A stretch of DNA of 43,381 nt, from positions 1-43,381 of IMG/VR virus record IMGVR_UViG_3300044732_001817. The stretch is one strand, 5' to 3'. Both the position numbers and the translations under genes were made by a program. The notes beneath the pieces were generated by a model that was not told the DNA's origin, did not search any database, and was given only the letters and a program-made list of their open reading frames with translations. The stretch comes from a virus. Below are positions 30,900 to 38,803 of this stretch, in pieces (the first letter of the stretch is position 1; the number at the start of each line of letters is the position of its first letter).

Positions 30900-31778
30900 T
30901 TAGAATTTACCTTCGGAATTACGATACTTGGTAGTTAGTTTTGGAACATAAATCATTTGATGGTCGTTCTTCTCATCTTCAACAACTCGTTTGATTCTTT
31001 CTGTATTATCCCAATCTCCAGGAAAACATTCCTTTCTACGAGGGTCTGTTGATTTTTGTTTATCCCAAGTACGGTATTTAATGTACTTGAGCGGTTCCAT
31101 TTTCCAAGTCATAGCAGAGTGACATTGTCCTCCAAGACCTAATGTGTAATTGTTTTCTTCGATTGGAAATTTACCCTTTTCCGGAAAATACATGTAAGAA
31201 CCTGCATCTCCTTTAACTCTTTTCTTTCTTGCTTGAGTTAAACAATAGATAACATCAGGGAATTGAGTATATGCTTGTGCATGTACTTTAAGATGATCTT
31301 TTTGCCATGCATCATCATGATCCAATCGAGAAAAGTATTTAATACCATCTTTTTTCATTTGATCTATGATATGATTTGCTGCAGTATTACCGCCAGTCAA
31401 ATGTGGAATAGATCCTTCATATTTGTCACGTTCTCCTGGAGTTTTCATGTTATCCATCCAATACTTGTCTTTAGGAAGAATAGATGCAACTAGCTTTTCA
31501 ATTTCAGGCCATTCATCTTGAGGATATCCATCACCCATAATGTATGCCTTCCATCCAGGAAATGATTGTTCTTTGATTGAATTTAGACAATCAGTAAGTA
31601 CCTTTTCGGTAGTCATGTGATTACCTCTTTTACCACCGTCTATTTTGTAAGTGGTTATACAAACACCAAATTTGATGTCTTTATTAGGGGTTTCGGTTAA
31701 TGCAGCTTCGTTTATAGATTGTAGCTGAACGAATTTAGATTGTTCGAATAAAAAATCTTCGTATTTCAAAAATTCCAT
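30900..31778 (-). CDS. GT-A glycosyltransferase with capsid-targeting-like leader
   Basis: 292 residues. The catalytic domain begins near residue 37 (FGVCITTYKIDGG), followed by AYIMGDGYPQDEW and the metal-binding SRLDHDDAWQ near residue 148, so it is a GT-A fold enzyme of the GT2 type. The N-terminal 15 residues, MEFLKYEDFLFEQSK, resemble leaders of T4 internal proteins, with Leu-Phe-Glu as a possible prohead protease site. An AAGATAAATA sequence including the upstream stop codon lies 20 bases before the start. Substrate unknown. Confidence 0.82.
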   Translation of the reverse strand: MEFLKYEDFLFEQSKFVQLQSINEAALTETPNKDIKFGVCITTYKIDGGKRGNHMTTEKVLTDCLNSIKEQSFPGWKAYIMGDGYPQDEWPEIEKLVASILPKDKYWMDNMKTPGERDKYEGSIPHLTGGNTAANHIIDQMKKDGIKYFSRLDHDDAWQKDHLKVHAQAYTQFPDVIYCLTQARKKRVKGDAGSYMYFPEKGKFPIEENNYTLGLGGQCHSAMTWKMEPLKYIKYRTWDKQKSTDPRRKECFPGDWDNTERIKRVVEDEKNDHQMIYVPKLTTKYRNSEGKF

Positions 31779-31801
31779 TTAGGACTAGCTTATTTTGATA
31801 T

Positions 31802-32419
31802 TTATCTTACTTTTCTTGCAGGAACACCAACATAAGTTCCTGGTTCATTTATATCTTCTATGACTACTGCACCAGCACCAACAACAACATCATTACAAAT
31901 TTTGATATTTGGTAATATAGTTGCACGAGTACCTATTCTACAAGATCCACCAATTTCAGCACCTCCGAGGATTTCAGCTCCTGGCATGATTTCACAGAAA
32001 TAACCAATTTTAGCATCATGATGTATTGAGGCAGATGTATTAATTAAACATCCAGCACCTATAACAGCTCCTGGTTCTATAATTACATTAGACAAAATAA
32101 GATTTCCTGGTAGGATTTCGTTTCTAATATCTTCAAACACGTTTGCATTTTCTGATATAACCGTCATTGGAGTTCCTTCTATTTTAATTAATTCAACAAA
32201 GAAAAATTCTCTCCATTTTGGGTCTCCTACGCATACCGCAAATGAGAATGGTTCATTTATTTCTTCTAATGAGTTTATAACTCTATGTCCATAAAAACTT
32301 TCAGGAGCAGTTTCCGTATTATCAAAGAATACTAGGTCATCTAGTGTAGATCGGTTTTTATTTTTAAGATCTACTAACGCTTGTTTAGCAAGACCTCCAG
32401 TTCCAATAATTAATTGCAT
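31802..32419 (-). CDS. PglD/NeuD-like sugar acyltransferase
   Basis: 205 residues. The N-terminal half is a Rossmann-like sugar-binding domain (MQLIIGTGGLAKQALVDL), and the C-terminal half is a left-handed beta helix of hexapeptide repeats (GAVIGAGCLINTSASI, GTRATILPNIKICNDVVVGAGAVV) ending in GVPARKV. PglD and NeuD family members N- or O-acetylate amino or acid sugars with acetyl-CoA; the catalytic His is probably the one in SIHHDAKIG. With the aminotransferase (36774-37799) and RmlB it could complete a 4-acetamido-sugar pathway. Confidence 0.92.
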   Translation of the reverse strand: MQLIIGTGGLAKQALVDLKNKNRSTLDDLVFFDNTETAPESFYGHRVINSLEEINEPFSFAVCVGDPKWREFFFVELIKIEGTPMTVISENANVFEDIRNEILPGNLILSNVIIEPGAVIGAGCLINTSASIHHDAKIGYFCEIMPGAEILGGAEIGGSCRIGTRATILPNIKICNDVVVGAGAVVIEDINEPGTYVGVPARKVR

Positions 32420-32421
32420 TT

Positions 32422-33795
32422 TTATTTAGCTATTTTTTTGCGAAGTTCTTTTAGATCATCCGTGTACATTTGTACAGGTTCTAATTTCGAGATTCTAATC
32501 GATTCTTCAGTATTTGCTTGAACTTCCTTAAGTAATTCTTCATAATTTTCTTTCGTTAACGAATGAATCGCCATTGAAAGTAGATATGAATATGTATCAT
32601 TAACTTTATCGAATTTCATTTTTTCAAGATCAGTAATAATGTCATTCTTAGGTCTGTTATTGATTTTTAGCTTACCATCAATTATTGATTTGATAAATCT
32701 AGCACGATTTGAAAGATAAATGTTTCTTTTACTTAATTCAGAAAGCAAATAATCTTTTCTTTTTTGATAGAAGCTTAATCGAAACTTAACGAAATAATTG
32801 ATTAGTTCGATAACATTTTTGAAGATAATCAATTTGCCATTTTCGTCAAGACATGTTAGATTTTCAGTTTCTGCTTCAATTAAACGAAGAGTTCCTTCAA
32901 GTTGACCCTTTTTAATTCTATCAGCTAATTCAGTTCTAGAAAACTTAACTACATAATTAATTCCTTTTGAACAATTATCATCGTAAAATTGCACGATTCC
33001 TTTGTCCATTAATTGGTTTAACCAAGATTCGTATTTTTGATAGGTTGTACTAGGAGGCAGTTCAGTAATTTCAACAGTATTTGTATTTTTTACTTGATGA
33101 ACTCCTTTAATTACGAATGAATTTTCTGTACCTGCAACCTTTTCAACCGGACCATTAAAATCTTTCCACCAAGGAAGAGGTTCATCGAATTTCTTACCAC
33201 TAAGAGATTTTAGACAAGCATCAATTAAATCAATTGGATTTCGATTAAGGATATTAGTAGCAAATCCTACTGCAATACCTGAAGATCCGTTAAGAAGAAC
33301 TGTTGGAATGATAGGAAGGAAGAATTTAGGTTCAATTTCAGAACCTTCTTCATATTGAGATTCTACCAATTCAAAATCTTTATAGATCAAACGAAAGTTA
33401 CCATTCAATTTTGTACTGATATATCGAGCAGCACCAGGTTCAGGAGAACGAAGAGAACCAAATTGACCAATCTCATCTAGAAGTGGCATTGAGTTCTTAA
33501 ACGATTGAGCCATACCAATGATAGCTGCATTAAGAGAAGCATCACCATGATGGTAATGTGCATCAGCTGCAATTCTACCACCAAGTTGAAATACTTTAAC
33601 CGGTTTTTCAGAACCTGATTTCCATACTCGATTTGCAACATGAATGATTTTTCGTTGAGTTGGTTTGAATCCATCGATAACCGAAGGTATTGCTCGGTTT
33701 TCAATCGTGTACATACCATAGGTTGCATATTCATCTGATAGATATGCAGTTACTTCCTTTTCAGTTGCTTTTTTAAGCGTTTCTTCCTTTATCAT
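32422..33795 (-). CDS. DNA topoisomerase II medium subunit (gp52/GyrA-like)
   Basis: 457 residues, close to T4 gp52 (441). It starts in the breakage-reunion domain with VTAYLSDEYATYGMYTIENRAIPSVIDG and PTQRKIIHV; the catalytic Tyr is in AARYISTKLN near residue 131. It ends with a coiled-coil part and has no GyrA beta-pinwheel domain. It acts with the gene at 33897-35738 to relieve supercoils during phage replication. Confidence 0.95.
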   Translation of the reverse strand: MIKEETLKKATEKEVTAYLSDEYATYGMYTIENRAIPSVIDGFKPTQRKIIHVANRVWKSGSEKPVKVFQLGGRIAADAHYHHGDASLNAAIIGMAQSFKNSMPLLDEIGQFGSLRSPEPGAARYISTKLNGNFRLIYKDFELVESQYEEGSEIEPKFFLPIIPTVLLNGSSGIAVGFATNILNRNPIDLIDACLKSLSGKKFDEPLPWWKDFNGPVEKVAGTENSFVIKGVHQVKNTNTVEITELPPSTTYQKYESWLNQLMDKGIVQFYDDNCSKGINYVVKFSRTELADRIKKGQLEGTLRLIEAETENLTCLDENGKLIIFKNVIELINYFVKFRLSFYQKRKDYLLSELSKRNIYLSNRARFIKSIIDGKLKINNRPKNDIITDLEKMKFDKVNDTYSYLLSMAIHSLTKENYEELLKEVQANTEESIRISKLEPVQMYTDDLKELRKKIAK

Positions 33796-33807
33796 ATTTA
33801 CGTTTGT

Positions 33808-33900
33808 TTAGAATTTACCGAACATCATATGTTCTCTACATTTTTGAACTTCTTTATTGATGAAGTCCATCCATTTCCAAAGTTGTTTTAGTTTTTTCAT
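33808..33900 (-). CDS. Tiny 30-residue gene between topoisomerase subunits
   Basis: The ATG at 33900 overlaps the large-subunit TGA by four bases (ATGA) and the frame runs 30 codons to TAA at 33808: MKKLKQLWKWMDFINKEVQK and a short tail with CREHMMFGKF. It is amphipathic with Trp and Lys. Too short for standard gene finding. Overlap-coupled position argues for translation; function unknown. Confidence 0.5.
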   Translation of the reverse strand: MKKLKQLWKWMDFINKEVQKCREHMMFGKF

Positions 33901-35738
33901 TTTTGTAAAAGCATTTTTTTACGAGGAGCAGAATCTCCACCAAACCAAGCTTTAAGAGATTCTTTGTATAGTTTATCATTTTTAATTCTGATTAATCTAG
34001 GATTTTTTATGATTTCTTCATACTCATAATCTTCTAAAGATGCAAGTCCTTTCTTGTATTCGATTTCCCATTTTCTAGGATCATTTTTAGTTTCCCATGT
34101 ATTGTATTCGTCATTTGAATAGAAATAAAGAATTTCTTTTGATTTTTTAGCAACAACCAAAGGAGTTAGTACTTTGTAAATTCTTCCTTGGTCAAATAAC
34201 TCTGGCCAATATCTATTAAAGAAATTTATTAGCAAAGCAGCAATTGCATCACCATCAGGATCTGCATCTGTGTAAATTAGTACCTTACCATATCGAAGAT
34301 TTTCCGGATCTTCTCCTAATTTCAAACCAATAGATGCCATTAAATTAATAACTTCGTCGGATTTGATTACTTCGGTATTTTTCATTTCTGATACATTAAG
34401 AAATTTACCTTTAAGAGGGAATGCTCCAAATGATTGTGCATCTCTAAATTTACGAACTGCAGATAATGCAGACATTCCTTCAAAAATTCCTAAAGTGCAA
34501 TTTCCACGTTCAGTTCTTGATTTTGCATCGATTAATTTCAAAATCTTACTTGTAGAAAGAGACGAATTTAATTTTCTTAATTGAGCTTTTTCTTCAGCAT
34601 TTTTCTTTTTATCAATCCAATCTAGAATAGATGCAACAATTTCGGATGCAAATACTTGTTTGATTAGTTTATCGGAAACTGTATGAGTAGATCCAAAATC
34701 TTTAGGTTCGGTGATTAATCTTTCTTTAGTTTGAGATGAGAATGCTGGATTGATAATCGTACAATTAACAAACAACATCATATGATTTCTAATGTCGGAT
34801 GGTTTGATTTCGACTTTATGTTTTTTCTTCATTAATAAACGAATGGCATCTACAATTTGAAGCATTACGTGATTAACGTGATTACCAGCTTCCTTAGTCT
34901 CGATTGAGTTAACATAAGAAATTGTTTGATAACCATTACTTGAAGGAGCAACCGCAATTTCCCAACGTTCAGATCTTTCGTAAAAAGGAGCATCTACATA
35001 AAGTTCAGCATATTCTTTGAAATTTCTGAATCGGATTTTTTCACCATTGAATTGAATCTTCAAATTAGTATTACACGCTGCAATTTCTACTAGACGTTTA
35101 CGCATTAGATCCATATAGATTTTGGTAATTCCGGTCATTCCGAAATAAGCATAATCTGGAGTATAAGTAATTTCAGTAAATCTTTTGTCAGATGCTTTAA
35201 TTTTTGGTTCAGTTCTTTCACTCATTCCGTTAAGAAATGTCTGATCAAATTGATTTTTACCATCTGCGGTTAAAATTCTAAAAGAAGTTGAGAATATATT
35301 TGTTAGTGTAGAACCAACACCATTTGTTCCGGCTACATCGCGTTCTTCACTATCATCGAAGTTAGAACCTGCACGGAGATTAGAAAAGATTAATTCAGGA
35401 ATCCAAATGTTTTGAACATCGTGAATAACAACAGGAATACCTCCATTATCATAAATTGATACAGAACCAGTAGATTCGTTAACTTTAACGACAATAGAAT
35501 CTAATTTAGGATTTCTTTTTGATTCGTCTACCGAATTTGATACGATTTCATCGAATAACTTCATAAAACCTGGTATGTATTCAACATCAGTTTTTTCGAA
35601 TTTCTTATCTTCGTTTTGAAGCCATTCAGTAGCATTATTTAATTTAATAGAACCAACATACATTCCGGGACGTAATCTAACATGTTCAACGTCTGTGAGT
35701 ACTTGATACTTAGAGGATATTGTTTTTTGTTTGCTCAT
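33897..35738 (-). CDS. DNA topoisomerase II large subunit (gp39+gp60/GyrB-like)
   Basis: 613 residues. The GHKL ATPase part shows LRPGMYVGSI, LFDEIVSNSVDES and IYDNGGIPV, with GTNGVGSTLTN as the lid motif. The TOPRIM part follows, with GIFEGMSAL (catalytic Glu) and LIYTDADPDGDA (DxDxD metal site) near residues 410 and 490. In T4 these two parts are split into genes 39 and 60; here they form a single reading frame. Works with the medium subunit 33 bases downstream of a tiny intervening gene. Confidence 0.96.
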   Translation of the reverse strand: MSKQKTISSKYQVLTDVEHVRLRPGMYVGSIKLNNATEWLQNEDKKFEKTDVEYIPGFMKLFDEIVSNSVDESKRNPKLDSIVVKVNESTGSVSIYDNGGIPVVIHDVQNIWIPELIFSNLRAGSNFDDSEERDVAGTNGVGSTLTNIFSTSFRILTADGKNQFDQTFLNGMSERTEPKIKASDKRFTEITYTPDYAYFGMTGITKIYMDLMRKRLVEIAACNTNLKIQFNGEKIRFRNFKEYAELYVDAPFYERSERWEIAVAPSSNGYQTISYVNSIETKEAGNHVNHVMLQIVDAIRLLMKKKHKVEIKPSDIRNHMMLFVNCTIINPAFSSQTKERLITEPKDFGSTHTVSDKLIKQVFASEIVASILDWIDKKKNAEEKAQLRKLNSSLSTSKILKLIDAKSRTERGNCTLGIFEGMSALSAVRKFRDAQSFGAFPLKGKFLNVSEMKNTEVIKSDEVINLMASIGLKLGEDPENLRYGKVLIYTDADPDGDAIAALLINFFNRYWPELFDQGRIYKVLTPLVVAKKSKEILYFYSNDEYNTWETKNDPRKWEIEYKKGLASLEDYEYEEIIKNPRLIRIKNDKLYKESLKAWFGGDSAPRKKMLLQK

Positions 35739-35764
35739 TAAAATGATTTTTAATTAATATGTAT

Positions 35765-35947
35765 TCAGTCATTTTTTGGTTTCGAAGGGATGTAATCATA
35801 GATATACGAAAGTGCCAATAAAAGACGATCTAATCTGATTTGATAGACTTGTTCTTTGGCGGTTAATCGCTTATAAGATCCGTTTCCTTTATACTCGTAA
35901 TGATATTTACCTTCACTGTCCGAGTGCCAATAGTTTTCTGGAGGCAT
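35765..35947 (-). CDS. Small hypothetical protein
   Basis: 60 residues, aromatic-rich N-terminus (WHSDSEGKYHYEYKGNGSYKR) followed by a helix (RLDRLLLALSYIYDYI). No family recognised. First gene after cassette D, upstream of the topoisomerase operon. Confidence 0.6.
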   Translation of the reverse strand: MPPENYWHSDSEGKYHYEYKGNGSYKRLTAKEQVYQIRLDRLLLALSYIYDYIPSKPKND

Positions 35948-35967
35948 AGTTTTTTATTTATGTGAGT

Positions 35968-36048
35968 ATTAAATTTATAGTATAAAAATAATAAAAAAAG
36001 CCGAGATTAAAAAATCTCAGCTCATAAAGTTATTAACAATTTTACTTT
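35968..36048 (-). promoter_or_regulatory. Promoter cassette D with built-in terminator
   Basis: Minus strand: GTTAATAAC (36026-36042 with flanks) shortly after the methyltransferase stop, a terminator hairpin (35993-36022), then TTTTTATTATTTTTATACTATAAATTTAATA (35968-36000). The core matches cassettes B and C over 30 bases. The TTACC element is not present in this copy. Confidence 0.65.
35993..36022 (-). terminator. Intrinsic terminator in cassette D
   Basis: Minus-strand stem AGCTGAGATT / AATCTCGGCT (10 bp with one G-U, TTTT loop) followed by seven T. Ends the sugar aminotransferase-methyltransferase transcript. Confidence 0.88.
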
Positions 36049-36777
36049 TTATTTCTTCTGAATAATGAATTCATTCAAATTTTTCAATCCAAGTTCATCA
36101 TGTGCTTTAGCTGCATTTTCAAAGTTACCAATAACGTTCCATCCATCGAAAGAACCATCTCCACACATTTCATCAACCGCTTTTTTCACACCAGGGGAGT
36201 CTTTATGATCTTCATAATCATCAAAAACGATGAATCCTCCAGGCTTAACAAGTTCGTTGTAATTTTTAAAGTCCTTCTTAACTACTCCATAAGCATGAGA
36301 TCCATCAATAAATAACATATCAACACCTTCGCCAATAGCCTTTTTAACTGATTCAACCATTTTCTCATCATCAGAGAATCCAACAAATTTCTTAACTTCT
36401 TTACCTTCTTTGATGTAATTTTTGATGTTATTATCGAATTTTTCCTCTTGTTTAGGAATGGCTTTGAAAGGATCTATAGAATAGTATTTCTTGGCATTTG
36501 GATTTTGTAACATTAAGCACATAGATCCACCGCAATAAGATCCGATTTCCATATAACTTTCAAAGGTCTCTCCGCACATTTCACCTAATGTATGTAGTAC
36601 ATGTATATGATGATGAAAAGTCTTACCTTCAATACTTTCAGCAATTTCTTTAACCATATCATTGCCTTTTTTATAGCTCGCGTGATTCAGAATATCTTCT
36701 TTGGTATACATTTTAGGACCTGAAGATTTCTTGGATTCGAACAACATCCAATCGTTAAAGTTCAAAATTTTTTTCAT
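36049..36777 (-). CDS. Class I SAM methyltransferase with capsid-targeting-like leader
   Basis: 242 residues. The catalytic part shows YMEIGSYCGGSMCLM (motif I), KKYYSIDPFKAI, VDMLFIDGSHAYGVVKKDF (motif II/acidic post-II region) and GGFIVFDDYEDH, the pattern of the Methyltransf_24 group, which methylates small molecules or sugars. The N-terminus MKKILNFNDWMLFESKK precedes it and resembles T4 capsid-targeting leaders with Leu-Phe-Glu followed by Ser. The start overlaps the aminotransferase stop by four bases. Confidence 0.85.
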   Translation of the reverse strand: MKKILNFNDWMLFESKKSSGPKMYTKEDILNHASYKKGNDMVKEIAESIEGKTFHHHIHVLHTLGEMCGETFESYMEIGSYCGGSMCLMLQNPNAKKYYSIDPFKAIPKQEEKFDNNIKNYIKEGKEVKKFVGFSDDEKMVESVKKAIGEGVDMLFIDGSHAYGVVKKDFKNYNELVKPGGFIVFDDYEDHKDSPGVKKAVDEMCGDGSFDGWNVIGNFENAAKAHDELGLKNLNEFIIQKK

Positions 36778-37799
36778 TTCGGAAGTTCATTTATTATTTT
36801 TTTGAGTGTAATTTCATCTAATTCTGAATGACATGGAATACAAAGTATTCTTTTATAGAGATCTTTTGCTACTCTCGTTCCTTTAAGAGGAACATAATAC
36901 TTTTTAATTTCAGCAGTACTATATTGAGGAATACTAACTGGTTTGTCATAAACTACAGTAAAGCAATTAACAAAGGTATTGCTAGGATCTGCATAATTTG
37001 ATAAAGTTTTAAGTCCAGCCTTCTTTATCAATTTTAGGAAAAGCGTATATAGTTTCTTGTGATGATTAACATATCCATCAAAGTTTCTTTTTACATGTTG
37101 GAATATAAAAGCGGCAGAAATATCGGACATTCTAAGATTCGATGCATTACGATTCCAAACTCCCATATCAAAGCCAAAATTTAAAGCTTTTCTGATATCA
37201 TCTTCAAATTCAACATCACATATAATAAGTCCACCTTCACCGAAACCTAAGGGCTTTGTATGATGTAAACTTACAAATGTGGCGTTTCCGCAATTCAAAG
37301 AGTTACGTCCTTTATAAAAAGTCATAGGAACCGTAGCATTATCAAATATAAGTAACTTTCCATTATCAGCAGCCCATTTCTCGTATTTCTCAATATCACT
37401 TACCAATCCAAATAGATTAGTAACTACGATACCATCTTCATTACCTTTTATCGAATTAAGATCAAAAGAAAAATCGTCTGGAGTTATATCGACTATATGA
37501 GTACCTTCAAAAGGTCCTTGAACCGAAGATGGAAAAGAATAGGCTTGAGTTGCCCATTTATGTTTCTTTCCTCTTTTTCGGTTTATACCATGACCGATAG
37601 CATGTAAAGCTGCACTTCCATTACCTGCAAGTATACAAGCTTTATTGGATTCTATTTTAAGTATCTCTCTGAAGTAATCTTCGAGTTTAGATACTAAAGG
37701 ACCGAAATTAGTGTAGTGATTTCTGTCCTTAGATTGCTGCAAAAGGTCTTCCACCATCGGGAAGTCTATATCCTTTCTATTTAACCAATTGATATACAA
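36774..37799 (-). CDS. DegT/DnrJ/EryC1-type sugar aminotransferase
   Basis: 341 residues, slightly shorter than usual (about 370). It transfers an amino group from glutamate to a keto sugar via PLP. Visible features: the substrate loop ACILAGNGSAALHAIGHGI near residue 52, the conserved Asp in LLIFDNATVPMTF near residue 150 and the PLP Lys in FVSLHHTKPLGFGEGG near 180. Likely substrate is a dTDP-keto sugar such as the RmlB product. Neighbours include a methyltransferase and an acyltransferase gene further along. Confidence 0.92.
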   Translation of the reverse strand: MYINWLNRKDIDFPMVEDLLQQSKDRNHYTNFGPLVSKLEDYFREILKIESNKACILAGNGSAALHAIGHGINRKRGKKHKWATQAYSFPSSVQGPFEGTHIVDITPDDFSFDLNSIKGNEDGIVVTNLFGLVSDIEKYEKWAADNGKLLIFDNATVPMTFYKGRNSLNCGNATFVSLHHTKPLGFGEGGLIICDVEFEDDIRKALNFGFDMGVWNRNASNLRMSDISAAFIFQHVKRNFDGYVNHHKKLYTLFLKLIKKAGLKTLSNYADPSNTFVNCFTVVYDKPVSIPQYSTAEIKKYYVPLKGTRVAKDLYKRILCIPCHSELDEITLKKIINELPK

Positions 37800-37959
37800 A
37801 TGTAGTATCTTTATTTTGTAGTGGAAGTGAATTACCAGACTTACCAGAATTACCTGAAAATCTATTTACTTTCAACTGTTTCAACCAGTAATGGTTATAT
37901 GATAAATTGAGGTAGTCAGTTTCACAGTCCATTTTTGGATCATTTTTATATTTATCCAT
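37777..37959 (-). CDS. Small hypothetical protein
   Basis: 60 residues from the ATG at 37959; a longer reading to 37986 starts inside the terminator tail. The protein is polar and Asn/Ser/Gly-rich in the second half (FSGNSGKSGNS), with no motif. It overlaps the aminotransferase start by 23 bases, which supports coupling, but the gene itself is not certain. Confidence 0.45.
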   Translation of the reverse strand: MDKYKNDPKMDCETDYLNLSYNHYWLKQLKVNRFSGNSGKSGNSLPLQNKDTTFVYQLVK

Positions 37960-37972
37960 CACTACATATAAT

Positions 37973-38017
37973 AAAAAAGACAACAAAACCTCAGATGATA
38001 GCGAATCTCTGAGGTTT
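37973..38017 (-). terminator. Intrinsic terminator
   Basis: Minus-strand stem AAACCTCAGA / TCTGAGGTTT with a 12-base partly paired loop, followed by TTTTGTTGTCTTTTTT. Confidence 0.82.
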
Positions 38018-38075
38018 CTATTGCCGTAGCAATAATCGGTCCTAAGTCCAATGTTATTGAATGTTTAAGTCTGTA

Positions 38076-38103
38076 GAAAAAGGGAGAACTTTCGAACTCC
38101 CTT
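38076..38103 (-). terminator. Intrinsic terminator after the tail tube gene
   Basis: Minus-strand stem AAGGGAG / CTCCCTT (7 bp) with a ten-base loop followed by TTTTTC; it stands 60 bases after the tail tube stop codon. Confidence 0.75.
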
Positions 38104-38162
38104 CATTCACATTGTTATATGAATTGATCTCTAATTTTCCCGAGACCCAGGCTACTAGTTTA

Positions 38163-38717
38163 TTAAACGATGTTTTCTGTCCACCAGTCACATCTCCAAC
38201 CGATTCCAGAGAAGTCGATTTTCTCTCCTCCACCGTAATCAAGACCCATTTCAGGTAGGTCTCCTTTAGGAACACAATCATGGAAAGTTCTTTGCCAGAA
38301 GATGTCTCCTTTTCTATTGAAGTTTGTAACAATGATAGTACCAACGTAACTACTTTTAAGTCCTTGTTCACCAGTAAGTGGATTCCAAACTAATCTCCAC
38401 CAATCACGAAGTGTTTTGTAGACATAAAGTTCGTTAGCATCATTTAAGTTCAAAGAGAAGTCGATCGTTAAGTCAACTGTAGTTCCTGAAGGAACACCAG
38501 AAGCATACGAACGAGTTGCCCATTTATATTTTTGTTCAACAACCTCTGATCCTTTATCTTGAGTCAAACCGCCAATTTTGTTAACATGTTCGATCAAAAT
38601 ATCAGAACCGGATATCCCATTAGGGGCTAATACGGTTACCTCGAAGAGGTTTTGATACATTGGTTCGTAATACTTAGTAGCGGCTTTGCTATTTAAGAAA
38701 TGTGATAAACCTGCCAT
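38163..38717 (-). CDS. Tail tube protein (gp19-like)
   Basis: 184 residues, near T4 gp19 length (163). It forms the hexameric rings of the inner tail tube. Visible features: NLFEVTVLAP, TIDFSLNLNDANELYVYKTLRDWWRLVWNP and a conserved-looking end FSGIGWRCDWW. Follows the tail sheath gene after an 86-base gap with a long hairpin, in the T4 order 17-18-19. Confidence 0.92.
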   Translation of the reverse strand: MAGLSHFLNSKAATKYYEPMYQNLFEVTVLAPNGISGSDILIEHVNKIGGLTQDKGSEVVEQKYKWATRSYASGVPSGTTVDLTIDFSLNLNDANELYVYKTLRDWWRLVWNPLTGEQGLKSSYVGTIIVTNFNRKGDIFWQRTFHDCVPKGDLPEMGLDYGGGEKIDFSGIGWRCDWWTENIV

Positions 38718-38744
38718 TGTATGTTTTTGTTTATTTTCGTTTAA

Positions 38745-38754
38745 TTATTTATCT
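38745..38754 (-). promoter_or_regulatory. T4-late-promoter-like AGATAAATAA upstream of tail tube
   Basis: The minus strand reads AGATAAATAA 27 bases before the tail tube ATG, one base from the TATAAATA consensus of T4 late promoters. Unlike three similar sites, it is not part of a stop codon. In such A/T-rich DNA it could occur by chance, so confidence is low. Confidence 0.35.
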
Positions 38755-38756
38755 AA

Positions 38757-38797
38757 GTGATCCCGGAAGAGATCCATAAGAATCTCTTCCAAGTCAC
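38757..38797 (-). other. Long hairpin between sheath and tube genes
   Basis: Minus-strand RNA would fold into GUGACUUGGAAGAGAU / AUCUCUUCCGGGAUCAC with an eight-base loop: 16 paired bases with one bulged A and two G-U pairs. There is no U-tract after it, so it is not a usual terminator; it may protect the 3' end of the sheath message or mark a processing site. Confidence 0.7.
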
Positions 38798-38803
38798 AAA
38801 TTG

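Noticed and set aside
37987-38162. tRNA in the hairpin-rich gap
   Set aside because: No canonical TTCRA T-loop or four-arm arrangement could be drawn; the hairpins are terminators and a small tetraloop stem.
38054-38371. 105-codon minus-strand frame overlapping the tail tube gene
   Set aside because: A different frame from the recognised tail tube gene, covering its end and the terminator region; no motif.
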